Below, piece after piece: positions 14,524 to 20,807 of a DNA stretch of 24,916 bases. The first letter of the stretch is position 1; every line of letters begins with the position of its first letter. Source of the stretch: Aminidesulfovibrio sp040307135 (GTDB lineage: Bacteria; Desulfobacterota; Desulfovibrionia; Desulfovibrionales; Desulfovibrionaceae). The notes below the pieces were generated by a model, which was given only the letters and a program-made list of their open reading frames with translations, was not told where the DNA came from and searched no databases. The position numbers and the translations under genes are program-made. The stretch lies in NCBI GenBank assembly GCA_040307135.1, contig JAWRKD010000029.1, positions 1-24,916 of the forward strand, in the 5' to 3' direction.

Positions 14524-15134
14524 TGCGGCTCTTCGTCTCGGGCACGGACACCGGCGCGGGCAAGACCGTGCTCTGCGGCCTGCTGGCCCGGCACTTCCTG
14601 GGCCAGGGCAGGAGCGTGCGCTACCTGAAGCCCGTGCAGACCGGGCACCCGCCGGACGACGACGCGGCCGAGGTGCGCCGCATCTCGGGCCTGCCGCCGG
14701 AGCGCGCCCGCCTGCTCTTCGCCGCGGCCGAACCCGTGGCCCCCTGCTTCTGCTTCGACCCCTTCCCCTTTGACGAGGCCGTGGCCGCAGTGCGCAGCGA
14801 ACCGGCCTGCGACGTGCTCCTGGTGGAGGGCGCGGGCGGGCTCCTGGCCCCCCTGGACCACGGCCGCCGCATGCACGATCTGGCCCGGGCCCTGGACCTG
14901 CCCGTGGTCCTGGCCGCGCAGAGCCGCGTGGGCGGGCTCAACCACCTCCTGCTCTCCCTGCACTTCCTGGAGACCTCGGGCCTGAAGCTGGCGGCCGTGG
15001 GCCTCAACGAGCATTGCAGCGCGAGCCCGCACCAGGCCGCCCAGAACCGGGACTACCTGCGCCGGGTCCTGCCCGGGCTGCCGCTCTTCACCTTCGACGC
15101 CACGGGCCTGACCGGCGAACCGCCCCTGCGTTGA
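14520..15134 (+). CDS. bioD: ATP-dependent dethiobiotin synthetase BioD
   Basis: The gene encodes 204 residues. BioD closes the ureido ring of dethiobiotin from 7,8-diaminononanoate, CO2 and ATP. The P-loop GTDTGAGKT is at 8-16, the catalytic KPVQTG at 37-42, and EGAGGLLAPL in the middle is the switch-like motif of the family. Two adjacent ATG codons (14520 and 14523) can serve as start; the first overlaps the bioA stop as ATGA. It follows bioA directly, and 41 bases later cbiF begins, so biotin and cobalamin genes probably share a transcript. The product needs biotin synthase BioB, which is not encoded in this window. Confidence 0.95.
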   Translation: MMRLFVSGTDTGAGKTVLCGLLARHFLGQGRSVRYLKPVQTGHPPDDDAAEVRRISGLPPERARLLFAAAEPVAPCFCFDPFPFDEAVAAVRSEPACDVLLVEGAGGLLAPLDHGRRMHDLARALDLPVVLAAQSRVGGLNHLLLSLHFLETSGLKLAAVGLNEHCSASPHQAAQNRDYLRRVLPGLPLFTFDATGLTGEPPLR

Positions 15135-15175
15135 CAGAGGAGCCCCGCCGCCCTAGGCAGGGACAAGGAGGCCCC

Positions 15176-15925
15176 ATGACCCAGGTCTTTTTCATCGGCG
15201 CCGGGCCGGGCGACCCGGAGCTGCTCACGCTCAAGGCCGCGCGGCTCATCGGCATGGCCGACCTGGTGCTCTACGCCGGGTCCCTGGTGCCCAGGGAGGC
15301 CCTGGCCGAGGCCCGCGACGATGCGAAAATCGTGGATTCCGCCCCCCTGACCCTGGAGGAGCAGCACGCCCTGGTCCTGGAGACCGTGCGCGCCGGGGGC
15401 CTGGTGGCCCGGGTGCACACCGGCGACCCCGCGCTCTTCGGCGCGGTGCGCGAGCAGGCCGACCTGCTGGAGCGGGAGGGCGTGGAATGGGAGGTGGTGC
15501 CCGGGGTGAGCGCGGCCTTTGCCGCCGCTGCCGCGGCCCGGGTCTCCTTCACCCGGCCCGGCGGCACCCAGAGCCTCATCGTCACCCGCCTGGCGGGCAG
15601 GACCCCGGTGCCGGAGTCCGAGAACCTGCGCGACCTGGCCCGCCACGGCTCGGCCCTGGCCATCTATCTCTCGGCCGGAGACGCCGGGGGCGTGCAGCGC
15701 GAGCTCCTGGCCGGGGGCCTGGCTCCCGAAACCGTGGTGGTGGTGGGGCATCGCGTGGGCTGGCCCGACGGCTCCATCCTGGAGACCACGCTGGCCGGAA
15801 TGGCCCGGGCCGTGGACGCGGCCGGATTCACCCGCCAGGCCGTGTTCCTGGTCCTGCCCGGCCAAACGGCCGGGGAACGCTCGAAGCTTTACGACAAGAC
15901 CTTCAGCCACCTGTACCGGAGGTGA
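15176..15925 (+). CDS. cbiF: Cobalt-precorrin-4 / precorrin-4 C11-methyltransferase (CbiF/CobM)
   Basis: The gene encodes 249 residues. It transfers a methyl group from SAM to C11 of (cobalt-)precorrin-4, between CbiH and CbiG. The N-terminal FFIGAGPGDPELLTLKA (5-21), VLYAGSLV, VARVHTGDPALFGAVREQ and VEWEVVPGVSAAFAAAAA are the CbiF/CobM pattern, with RPGGTQSLIVTRLAGRTPVP further on specific to this member of the methylase family. The start at 15176 has AAGGAGG (15165-15171) four bases upstream. Given CbiG, CbiD and CbiET in the same window, the anaerobic cobalt-containing substrate is the likely one. It lies two bases before the YjbQ gene. Length is normal. Confidence 0.95.
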   Translation: MTQVFFIGAGPGDPELLTLKAARLIGMADLVLYAGSLVPREALAEARDDAKIVDSAPLTLEEQHALVLETVRAGGLVARVHTGDPALFGAVREQADLLEREGVEWEVVPGVSAAFAAAAAARVSFTRPGGTQSLIVTRLAGRTPVPESENLRDLARHGSALAIYLSAGDAGGVQRELLAGGLAPETVVVVGHRVGWPDGSILETTLAGMARAVDAAGFTRQAVFLVLPGQTAGERSKLYDKTFSHLYRR

Positions 15926-15927
15926 GC

Positions 15928-16335
15928 ATGCAGCGCATCGATCTGTCCACGCGCTCGCGCGAGGAACTGCTGGACGTGGGCGGCGAGGTCCGGGACCTGC
16001 TGCAGCGGGAGGGCTGGCAGGACGGGGCCGTGCTGCTCTTCTGCCCGCACACCACGGCAGCCCTCACGGTGAACGAGGGCGCGGACCCGGACGTGGCGCG
16101 GGACATGGTCGTGAACCTGCGCGGGCTCATCCCCCGGCGCGGGGACTACCGCCACGTCGAGGGCAACAGCGACGCCCACATCAAGACGAGCCTGGTGGGG
16201 CCGTCGCTCCTGCTCATCGTGGAGAACGGCAGGCCCTGCCTGGGCACCTGGCAGAAGGTCTTTTTCTGCGAGTTCGACGGGCCCAGGCAGCGGCAGGTGT
16301 GGGTGCAGTGGCTGCCGGGAGACGCATGTCCATGA
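15928..16335 (+). CDS. YjbQ/UPF0047 family protein (secondary thiamine-phosphate synthase-like)
   Basis: The gene encodes 135 residues. The family signature is complete: LFCPHTTAALTVNEGADPDV (37-56), DYRHVEGNSDAHIKTSLVG (73-91) with the conserved H76, E78, N80 and H84, and GRPCLGTWQKVFFCEFDGPR (101-120). YjbQ proteins are small trimeric enzymes; E. coli YjbQ has weak thiamine-phosphate synthase activity, which gave the family its annotation, but the physiological role is not settled. The ATG at 15928 follows cbiF by two bases, with GGAGG at 15919-15923 inside the cbiF end. Last gene of the bioA-bioD-cbiF run. Linkage to cbiF may mean a cofactor-related role, but this is only an inference. Confidence 0.9.
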   Translation: MQRIDLSTRSREELLDVGGEVRDLLQREGWQDGAVLLFCPHTTAALTVNEGADPDVARDMVVNLRGLIPRRGDYRHVEGNSDAHIKTSLVGPSLLLIVENGRPCLGTWQKVFFCEFDGPRQRQVWVQWLPGDACP

Positions 16336-16369
16336 GGGGGACGAAAAAACTTGTGGAAGCGATCCCCAG

Positions 16370-16400
16370 TTGACAATTTTTTTTAACCTGCTTAGATAAT
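16370..16400 (+). promoter_or_regulatory. Sigma-70 promoter of the NYN-domain gene
   Basis: A perfect -35 TTGACA (16370-16375) is followed by an AT-rich spacer with eight T in a row, then TAGATAAT (16393-16400). Either TAGATA (17-base spacing) or GATAAT (19-base spacing, 5 of 6) can be the -10. Transcription would start near 16405-16408, leaving a leader of about 90 bases before the ATG at 16497. This is the best-matching promoter in the window. Confidence 0.65.
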
Positions 16401-16436
16401 CCTCGCCACGCGTCGTTTGTACTCGTGGTCATTGTT

Positions 16437-16484
16437 CCCCCCGCCGGACATGCTCGCGAGAGCCTTCGGCGGGGTTATTTTTTT
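16437..16484 (+). terminator. Intrinsic terminator-like hairpin in the leader of the NYN-domain gene
   Basis: CCCCGCCG (16439-16446) pairs with CGGCGGGG (16467-16474), followed at once by TTATTTTTTT (16475-16484). The apical part folds again: GCTC (16452-16455) and GAGC (16460-16463) enclose GCGA, a GNRA-type tetraloop. The ribosome binding site AAGGGGGG (16485-16492) begins directly after the U-tract. It lies between the promoter at 16370 and the gene, so it should act as an attenuator or in autoregulation; it could also stop read-through from the yjbQ side. Confidence 0.75.
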
Positions 16485-16496
16485 AAGGGGGGCGAT

Positions 16497-17126
16497 ATGC
16501 GGATCGAGCCGGAACAAAAGCGCGTCATCGCTTTTTTTGACGGGCAAAACATGTTCCATGGCATCCGGGACACGCTGTCCATCCGGACGCCGAACTACGA
16601 CCCGGAGGCCCTCGCAAGGCTCCTCTGTGAAACGCAGCCGGGGTGGACGCTCGTTGAAACGCGTTTTTACACCGGAGTCCCGGGCATCTCTCACAACCCC
16701 GCCTGGCATGGATTCTGGGCGAACAAGCTGAGTGCGTTGAACAGACGGCCGAACGTCACCATCTACAGCCGCACGCTCCATTACCAGCCCGTTGCCCTGT
16801 CGAACGGAGAAACACGGCTTGTGCCCAAGGAAAAAGGCATCGACGTGCGCATCGCCATTGATATGATCTCACTGACGTTGCGCAAACAACTTGATGTCAT
16901 TCTCCTGTTCAGCCAGGACCAGGACTTCTCTGAAGTGGCCCGCGAAATCCGGGAAATTTCCATCGACCAGCAGCGCTGGATCAAGATCGCCTCGGCCTAT
17001 CCCACCCGCGATCTGCGGCACCCGCGGCGCAGCGTGAACGCCACGGACTGGCTGCCCTTTGATCAGGGGATGTACCTGCGCTGCATCGACACGATGGACT
17101 ATTTTCCACCGCGCGAACCGGAATAG
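16497..17126 (+). CDS. NYN-domain (PIN-like, LabA/DUF88-type) protein, putative ribonuclease
   Basis: The gene encodes 209 residues. IAFFDGQNMFHGI (11-23) holds the first acidic residue D15, GIDVRIAIDMI (114-124) the central ones D116 and D122, and LLFSQDQDFSEVAREI (137-152) the last pair D141 and D143. This is the NYN/PIN-like acidic active-site arrangement, expected to cut RNA with a divalent metal. No other domain is seen in the C-terminal 50 residues. The ATG at 16497 is chosen for AAGGGGGG four bases upstream; an earlier in-frame ATG at 16425 would read through the terminator hairpin. Base composition is AT-richer than all neighbours (TTTTTTT runs, AAA, CAA, GTT codons), and the gene carries its own promoter, so it was probably acquired by transfer. 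RNA turnover, toxin-like or phage-defence roles are all open. Confidence 0.85.
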   Translation: MRIEPEQKRVIAFFDGQNMFHGIRDTLSIRTPNYDPEALARLLCETQPGWTLVETRFYTGVPGISHNPAWHGFWANKLSALNRRPNVTIYSRTLHYQPVALSNGETRLVPKEKGIDVRIAIDMISLTLRKQLDVILLFSQDQDFSEVAREIREISIDQQRWIKIASAYPTRDLRHPRRSVNATDWLPFDQGMYLRCIDTMDYFPPREPE

Positions 17127-17133
17127 CCTTCCG

Positions 17134-17391
17134 CTAGAACAGGCGGCGGACCTTGTCCCAGGCCTGCAGGGGCGGCTCCACCTCGTGGCGCTGCCCGGCC
17201 TTTTCCATGCGGCTGCGCACGCCGTCCACCCAGGCCTTGACCCGGAAGCACTCGGCGCTGTCCAGCTCGCGGCCGGCCTCGGAAAGCAGATCGCTGCCCG
17301 CGCGGCGCAGGGCCTCGCGGTAGCCCATGCCGCGGGCGGCGTAGCGGGCGGCCTTGTCTTCCATGCGGCGCTTGACTATTCTCTCGTTCAT
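17134..17391 (-). CDS. Small basic hypothetical protein (85 residues)
   Basis: I do not recognise this protein. It is 85 residues, highly charged (MNERIVKRRMEDKAARYAAR at the start), with predicted helices, one cysteine (C48 in SAECFRVKAW) and no membrane segment or signal peptide. The frame is supported by GC-rich third positions like its neighbours, by GGGAGGA at the right distance before the ATG at 17391, and by its clean position seven bases from the convergent NYN gene. A seven-base inverted repeat frames the ribosome binding site (17392-17427). A nucleic-acid or protein-binding role is possible from charge alone but unsupported. Confidence 0.65.
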   Translation of the reverse strand: MNERIVKRRMEDKAARYAARGMGYREALRRAGSDLLSEAGRELDSAECFRVKAWVDGVRSRMEKAGQRHEVEPPLQAWDKVRRLF

Positions 17392-17427
17392 GGTCGCATC
17401 CTCCCTGATGCCTGGGTTGGTGCGACC
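17392..17427 (-). promoter_or_regulatory. Hairpin presenting the ribosome binding site of the 85-residue gene
   Basis: In the minus-strand mRNA GGTCGCA (17427-17421) pairs with TGCGACC (17398-17392), and the second arm ends at the base directly before the ATG. The 22-base loop carries the Shine-Dalgarno GGGAGGA. The same inverted repeat could instead be a protein operator in the spacer shared with the divergent cysteine-rich gene. Confidence 0.45.
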
Positions 17428-17493
17428 CTCTGAGCAAATTCCGGGCCAGGCCCGGGCAGCAGGCCGGAAATCCGCGCCGCACGGACATTTCCC

Positions 17494-17757
17494 ATGAAGA
17501 ACAGCCACCGCTTCTTCCGCAACGAGGCCTGCGCCTACTTTCCCTGTCACGAAACCGACGACCCGCAGAACTTCAACTGCCTGTTCTGCTACTGCCCGCT
17601 CTACTGCCTGGGCAAGGACTGCGGCGGGGATTTCCGCCTCACGGCGGACGGCGTGAAGGACTGCACGCCCTGCCTGGCGCCGCACCGGCCCGAGAACTAC
17701 GACCGCATCGTGGAGAAGCTGCGCGAGGTCTGCCGCCGGAGCTGCGGCAAGGGCTAG
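17494..17757 (+). CDS. Cysteine-rich small domain protein (metal-binding)
   Basis: The gene encodes 87 residues with 11 cysteines (13, 18, 29, 32, 34, 38, 43, 57, 60, 80, 84). FFRNEACAYFPCH (7-19), FNCLFCYCPLYCLGKDCGG (27-45) and DGVKDCTPCLAPH (52-64) are the full signature of the cysteine-rich small domain (Pfam family of that name, PF04071). The domain is common in anaerobes and is sometimes found beside or fused to cobalamin-related proteins; its ligand (zinc, iron or an Fe-S cluster) is not established to my knowledge. No clear ribosome binding site precedes the ATG at 17494, but the signature begins only six residues in, so the start is secure. Its TAG shares CTAG with the convergent pilZ stop. 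Confidence 0.88.
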   Translation: MKNSHRFFRNEACAYFPCHETDDPQNFNCLFCYCPLYCLGKDCGGDFRLTADGVKDCTPCLAPHRPENYDRIVEKLREVCRRSCGKG

Positions 17758-18107
17758 TTGCCGGGCTCCAGGATGCTCACCCGGTCCAGCTCGGCCAGGG
17801 GCTCCAGGAAGCGGATTCCGGCCAAGAAACGGCCGTCCACCGCGGCGGTCCAGACGATCTCGCCGGAACGCTCGTCCTCCAGGAAGTTGTGGCCGTTGCC
17901 CACGGCCAGCACCGTGAGCTGGGTCCCGGCGTCCAGGCGCTCGTAGAGGCCCGCGTCGGCCGAGCGCACCTTCATGCCGCCCCGGGACATCTCGTCCACG
18001 TAGAAGCGGTGGCGCAGGCCCAGGACCAGGAGGTCGCACTGGATCCTGCCGCCCGTGGGCAGGCGGGGGTGGATGCGGCGCTCCGGCCGGGGCGTGGCTG
18101 GCCTCAT
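17754..18107 (-). CDS. PilZ-domain protein (cyclic-di-GMP receptor-like)
   Basis: The gene encodes 117 residues. ERRIHPRLP (9-17) supplies the RxxxR motif of PilZ domains, and VDEMSRGGMKVRS supplies the second motif, although it reads E-x-S-x-x-G where the consensus has D/N-x-S-x-x-G. A beta-rich body follows, with AGIRFLEPLAELDR near the end. PilZ domains bind cyclic di-GMP and change motility, adhesion or polysaccharide export; here the domain stands alone. The ATG at 18107 has AGGAGG four bases upstream, overlapping the stop of AMMECR1. It is the last gene of the purN-MFS-AMMECR1-pilZ run. The altered Asp/Asn position could weaken nucleotide binding. Confidence 0.85.
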   Translation of the reverse strand: MRPATPRPERRIHPRLPTGGRIQCDLLVLGLRHRFYVDEMSRGGMKVRSADAGLYERLDAGTQLTVLAVGNGHNFLEDERSGEIVWTAAVDGRFLAGIRFLEPLAELDRVSILEPGN

Positions 18108-18115
18108 ACATCCTC

Positions 18116-18676
18116 CTAGAAGACTTCGGCCTCGAACCAGAGGATCTCGGTGCCCGGCTTGCGCCAGGCGTCCGGCGGCAGCCCGGCCTTGCGGCAGGTC
18201 TGCTCCAGGAACCGGGTGCGGTCCCACTTCCACTCCACGGCCACCTGGGGCAGGAGCAGGCCGGACTGGAAGCCCCGGCGCACGATGAGCCCGTGGCGGC
18301 CGATCTCGATCTTGTCCACGTCCGGGCAGGGCGTGATGGGCGAGAGGATGGAGATCTCCACCTCCACCTCGGCGAACTCCTGGGGCGTGAGCGGGGGGAA
18401 GCGCGGGTCCTCGAAGGCCGCGGCCCGGGCCATGCCCCAGACCGTCTCGAAGAGCGGCCCGGCGCCCATGAGGCGCCCGATGCAGCCGCGCAGCCGGCCC
18501 CCGATCTTCAGGGTCACGAAGGCCCCGAACCTGGCGCGCAGGGTCTCGGTGGGCGGCGCGGGCGGGGTCTCCGGCCCGCCCCCGGGCTTGAGCCGGGAGG
18601 CGATGGACAGCCGCACCAGATCCTTGAGATAGGACTTTTCCCCGTCGGTGAGGGCGAAGCGGAAGGGCTCGGACAT
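18116..18676 (-). CDS. amrA: AMMECR1-domain protein (AmmeMemoRadiSam system protein A)
   Basis: The gene encodes 186 residues. The AMMECR1 signature LRGCIGRL is at 62-69, preceded by GAFVTLKIGG (51-60) and followed by AAAFEDPRFPPLTPQEF (85-101) and VEISILSP (106-113). LIVRRGFQSGLLLPQVAVEWKWDRTRFLEQTCRKAGL in the C-terminal part is also typical. In many bacteria and archaea this domain is encoded with a MEMO-type protein and a radical SAM protein; neither partner is in this window, and the biochemical role is unsettled. The ATG at 18676 has AGGAG eight bases upstream. The gene lies 31 bases after the MFS gene and overlaps the pilZ ribosome binding site with its stop. Confidence 0.9.
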   Translation of the reverse strand: MSEPFRFALTDGEKSYLKDLVRLSIASRLKPGGGPETPPAPPTETLRARFGAFVTLKIGGRLRGCIGRLMGAGPLFETVWGMARAAAFEDPRFPPLTPQEFAEVEVEISILSPITPCPDVDKIEIGRHGLIVRRGFQSGLLLPQVAVEWKWDRTRFLEQTCRKAGLPPDAWRKPGTEILWFEAEVF

Positions 18677-18707
18677 GGGCGGCGCTCCTGGTTCCACGCT
18701 TTCGTTC

Positions 18708-19997
18708 TTACCCGGATTCCGGACCGTTGGCAAAGCCTTCGCCCGCGGCGGGCACCTTGCGCAAGAGCCAGAGCCCGGCCAGGAAAAGCAGGATCACCGC
18801 GCTCAGGCCCACGCGCTGCGAGCCCGAGGCCAGGGTCAGCCAGCCCACCAGCAGCGGGCCGATGAAGGCCGTGATCTTGCCCGAGAGGGCGAAGAGCCCG
18901 AACATCTGGTTGCGCACCTCCTCCGGGGCCATGTGCGCCAGCCAGGTGCGGCTGGAGGCCTGGGCCGGGCCCACGAACAGCCCGAGCACCAGGCCGAAGA
19001 CCCAGAACAGGGCCTTGGAGTGCACCACGAGCATGAGAGCGCCCGGCACGGTGAGGCCCCAGAGGGACCAGACGATGACCTTCCTGGCCCCCACGCGGTC
19101 GTCCAGCACGGCGAAGGCCGCCGCGCCCAGGCCCGCGGTGACGTTCAGCCCGATGCCGTAGAGCAGGATCTCCTCGGGCTCCATGCCGAAGCTGCCCGCG
19201 GCGTAGATGCCGCCGAAGGCGAACATGGTGGTGAGGCCGTCGTTGTAGAGCATGCGGGCCAACAGGAAGCGCAGGATGTCCTTGTAGCGGCGCACCTGGC
19301 GCAGGGAGTCGCGCAGCTGGCCGAACCCGGCGCGCACCGCGGCCCCCAGGCCCAGGCCCGTGTCCGGCTCGTCGGCCGAGAAGAAAAAGAGCGGCAGGGA
19401 GAACAGGCCGAACCAGGCCGCGGCCAGAAGCGCCGTGGCCCGCACGTGCTCGGCCTCGGCCCGCGGCAGGATCAGCCAGGCATCCTTGGCCACCAGGCCG
19501 TAGAGGCCCAGGGCCAGGCAGAGCAGCCCGCCCACGTAGCCCACGGCCCAGCCCCAGCCGGACCAGCGGCCCAGGCGGTCCGGCGGGCAGAGCGAGGGGA
19601 GCATGGCGTTGGCGAAGATGAAGCCGCACTCCATGCCCACCACGCCCAGGCCCGCCAGGACCAGGGCGAACAGGGTCCAGGAGGGGTCCGGCTTCACGAA
19701 CCAGAGCAGGGCCGTGGCCAGGACCGAGAGCGCGGTGAAGGCCGCGATCCAGGGTTTGCGGCGGCCGCGGCGGTCGGCCACGGCCCCGAGCACCGGCCCG
19801 CCCAGGCCGATGACCAGGCCGGACACGGCCAGCATGTTGCCCCACTGGGCCGTGCCCAGGGCCTCGTTTCCGGCCACGGAACGGGCGAAATAGGCGGCGA
19901 AGACGAAGGTCTCGACGAGCGTGGAGAAGGCGCTGTTGGCCCAGTCGTAGAAGGCCCAGGCCAGAAGGCCCGCTGCGCTGCGGGGGCGCGGGGCCAT
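18708..19997 (-). CDS. MFS transporter, UMF1-type
   Basis: The gene encodes 429 residues with about 12 hydrophobic segments. The N-terminal AFYDWANSAFSTLVETFVFAAYF (about 15-37) is the signature of the UMF1 (Atg22-like) branch of the major facilitator superfamily, followed by the loop GAVADRRGRRKPW. LLARMLYNDGLTTMFAFGGIY in the second half and RTWLAHMAPEEVRNQMFGLFALSGKITAFIGPLLVG are also typical. Substrate is unknown for bacterial members; efflux of amino acids is the yeast precedent. The start at 19997 gives the normal N-terminus; no strong ribosome binding site is visible, and it lies eight bases after purN, so translational coupling is likely. It is the only gene in the window ending in TAA. 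Confidence 0.88.
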   Translation of the reverse strand: MAPRPRSAAGLLAWAFYDWANSAFSTLVETFVFAAYFARSVAGNEALGTAQWGNMLAVSGLVIGLGGPVLGAVADRRGRRKPWIAAFTALSVLATALLWFVKPDPSWTLFALVLAGLGVVGMECGFIFANAMLPSLCPPDRLGRWSGWGWAVGYVGGLLCLALGLYGLVAKDAWLILPRAEAEHVRATALLAAAWFGLFSLPLFFFSADEPDTGLGLGAAVRAGFGQLRDSLRQVRRYKDILRFLLARMLYNDGLTTMFAFGGIYAAGSFGMEPEEILLYGIGLNVTAGLGAAAFAVLDDRVGARKVIVWSLWGLTVPGALMLVVHSKALFWVFGLVLGLFVGPAQASSRTWLAHMAPEEVRNQMFGLFALSGKITAFIGPLLVGWLTLASGSQRVGLSAVILLFLAGLWLLRKVPAAGEGFANGPESG

Positions 19998-20005
19998 GGC
20001 CCGGC

Positions 20006-20683
20006 CTAGAACCCCTGTTCCAGGGGCGGCCAGACCAGGCAGGGGCCGGCGCCCAGCATGTCCGCGGGCGGCTCCGAGCCCGTGAGCCGCACGAAGCGGT
20101 CCTCCACGCTGAGCCGTCCCTGGGCCAGCCACTGCACGGCCTGGGGATAGATGCGGTGCTCCATCCTGAGGATGCGCTCGCCCAGGGAGTCGGCGCCCTC
20201 GCCGGGCTCGGCGGGCACCGCGGCCTGGATCACTATGGGGCCGTGGTCCATGATCTCGTCCACGAAGTGCACGGTGCAGCCCGAGATGCGCACGCCGTAG
20301 TCCGCGGCGTCGCGCTGGCCGTGGGCCCCCGGGAAGCTCGGCAGGAGGGCCGGGTGGATGTTCAGGATGCGCTGGGGAAAGGAGTTCACGAAGCCCGCGG
20401 TGAGGATGCGCATGAACCCGGCCAGGATCACGGCCTCGGCCTTGGCCGCGGCGATGGCCCGCAGGACCTCGCGGTCGAAGCTGCCGCGCGTGGGGTACTC
20501 GGAGTGCACCACCACCTTGGTGGGGATGCCGTGCCTGCGCGCGCGGGTCAGGCCGTAGGCCTCGGGGTTGTTGGAGACCACCAGCCGGATCTCGGCGTCC
20601 AGCACGCCCGCCTCGATGCGGTCGATGAGCGACTGGAGGTTGGAACCGCCGCCGGAAACGAGCACGGCCAGGGGCAGGGACAT
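20006..20683 (-). CDS. purN: Phosphoribosylglycinamide formyltransferase PurN
   Basis: The gene encodes 225 residues. PurN transfers a formyl group from 10-formyltetrahydrofolate to GAR in purine synthesis. The phosphate loop VLVSGGGSNLQSLID is at 7-21, ILAGFMRILT at 86-95, and the catalytic set is N108 and H110 in ILNIHPALLPSFPGAHG and D146 in VDEIMDHGPIVIQ. The C-terminal tail after RLSVEDRFVRL runs about 20 residues longer than in short PurN proteins and has no recognisable motif. The ATG at 20683 has AAGGAG five bases upstream and gives a normal start; it heads the purN-MFS-AMMECR1-pilZ run. Confidence 0.95.
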   Translation of the reverse strand: MSLPLAVLVSGGGSNLQSLIDRIEAGVLDAEIRLVVSNNPEAYGLTRARRHGIPTKVVVHSEYPTRGSFDREVLRAIAAAKAEAVILAGFMRILTAGFVNSFPQRILNIHPALLPSFPGAHGQRDAADYGVRISGCTVHFVDEIMDHGPIVIQAAVPAEPGEGADSLGERILRMEHRIYPQAVQWLAQGRLSVEDRFVRLTGSEPPADMLGAGPCLVWPPLEQGF

Positions 20684-20807
20684 GGGCACTCCTTGCGCGC
20701 TTGCGCCCAAAAGGTCTGCCACTGAAAGCCCGGGGCCGTCAAGGCCGGGGCCGGGTGACGATCACGCATCCGGCCGCGGACATTACTTGGCAGGCAATAC
20801 AGTTTTG
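20684..20807. promoter_or_regulatory. Divergent spacer between purN and the lytic transglycosylase gene
   Basis: These 124 bases should contain promoters in both directions. I see GC-rich direct repeats (CGGGGCCG at about 20732 and 20747) and an AT-richer end near 20781-20807, but no convincing -35/-10 pair on either strand. No riboswitch or terminator is evident. Confidence 0.3.

Noticed and set aside
20701..20760. GCCACTG near 20718 resembling a cobalamin riboswitch conserved box
   Set aside because: None of the other B12-riboswitch elements is present, and purN starts right beside it, leaving no room for the aptamer.
20787..20807. TTGGCAGGC ahead of the transglycosylase as a sigma-54 promoter
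   Set aside because: The GC of the -12 element is not at the required spacing from the GG, so the pattern fails.
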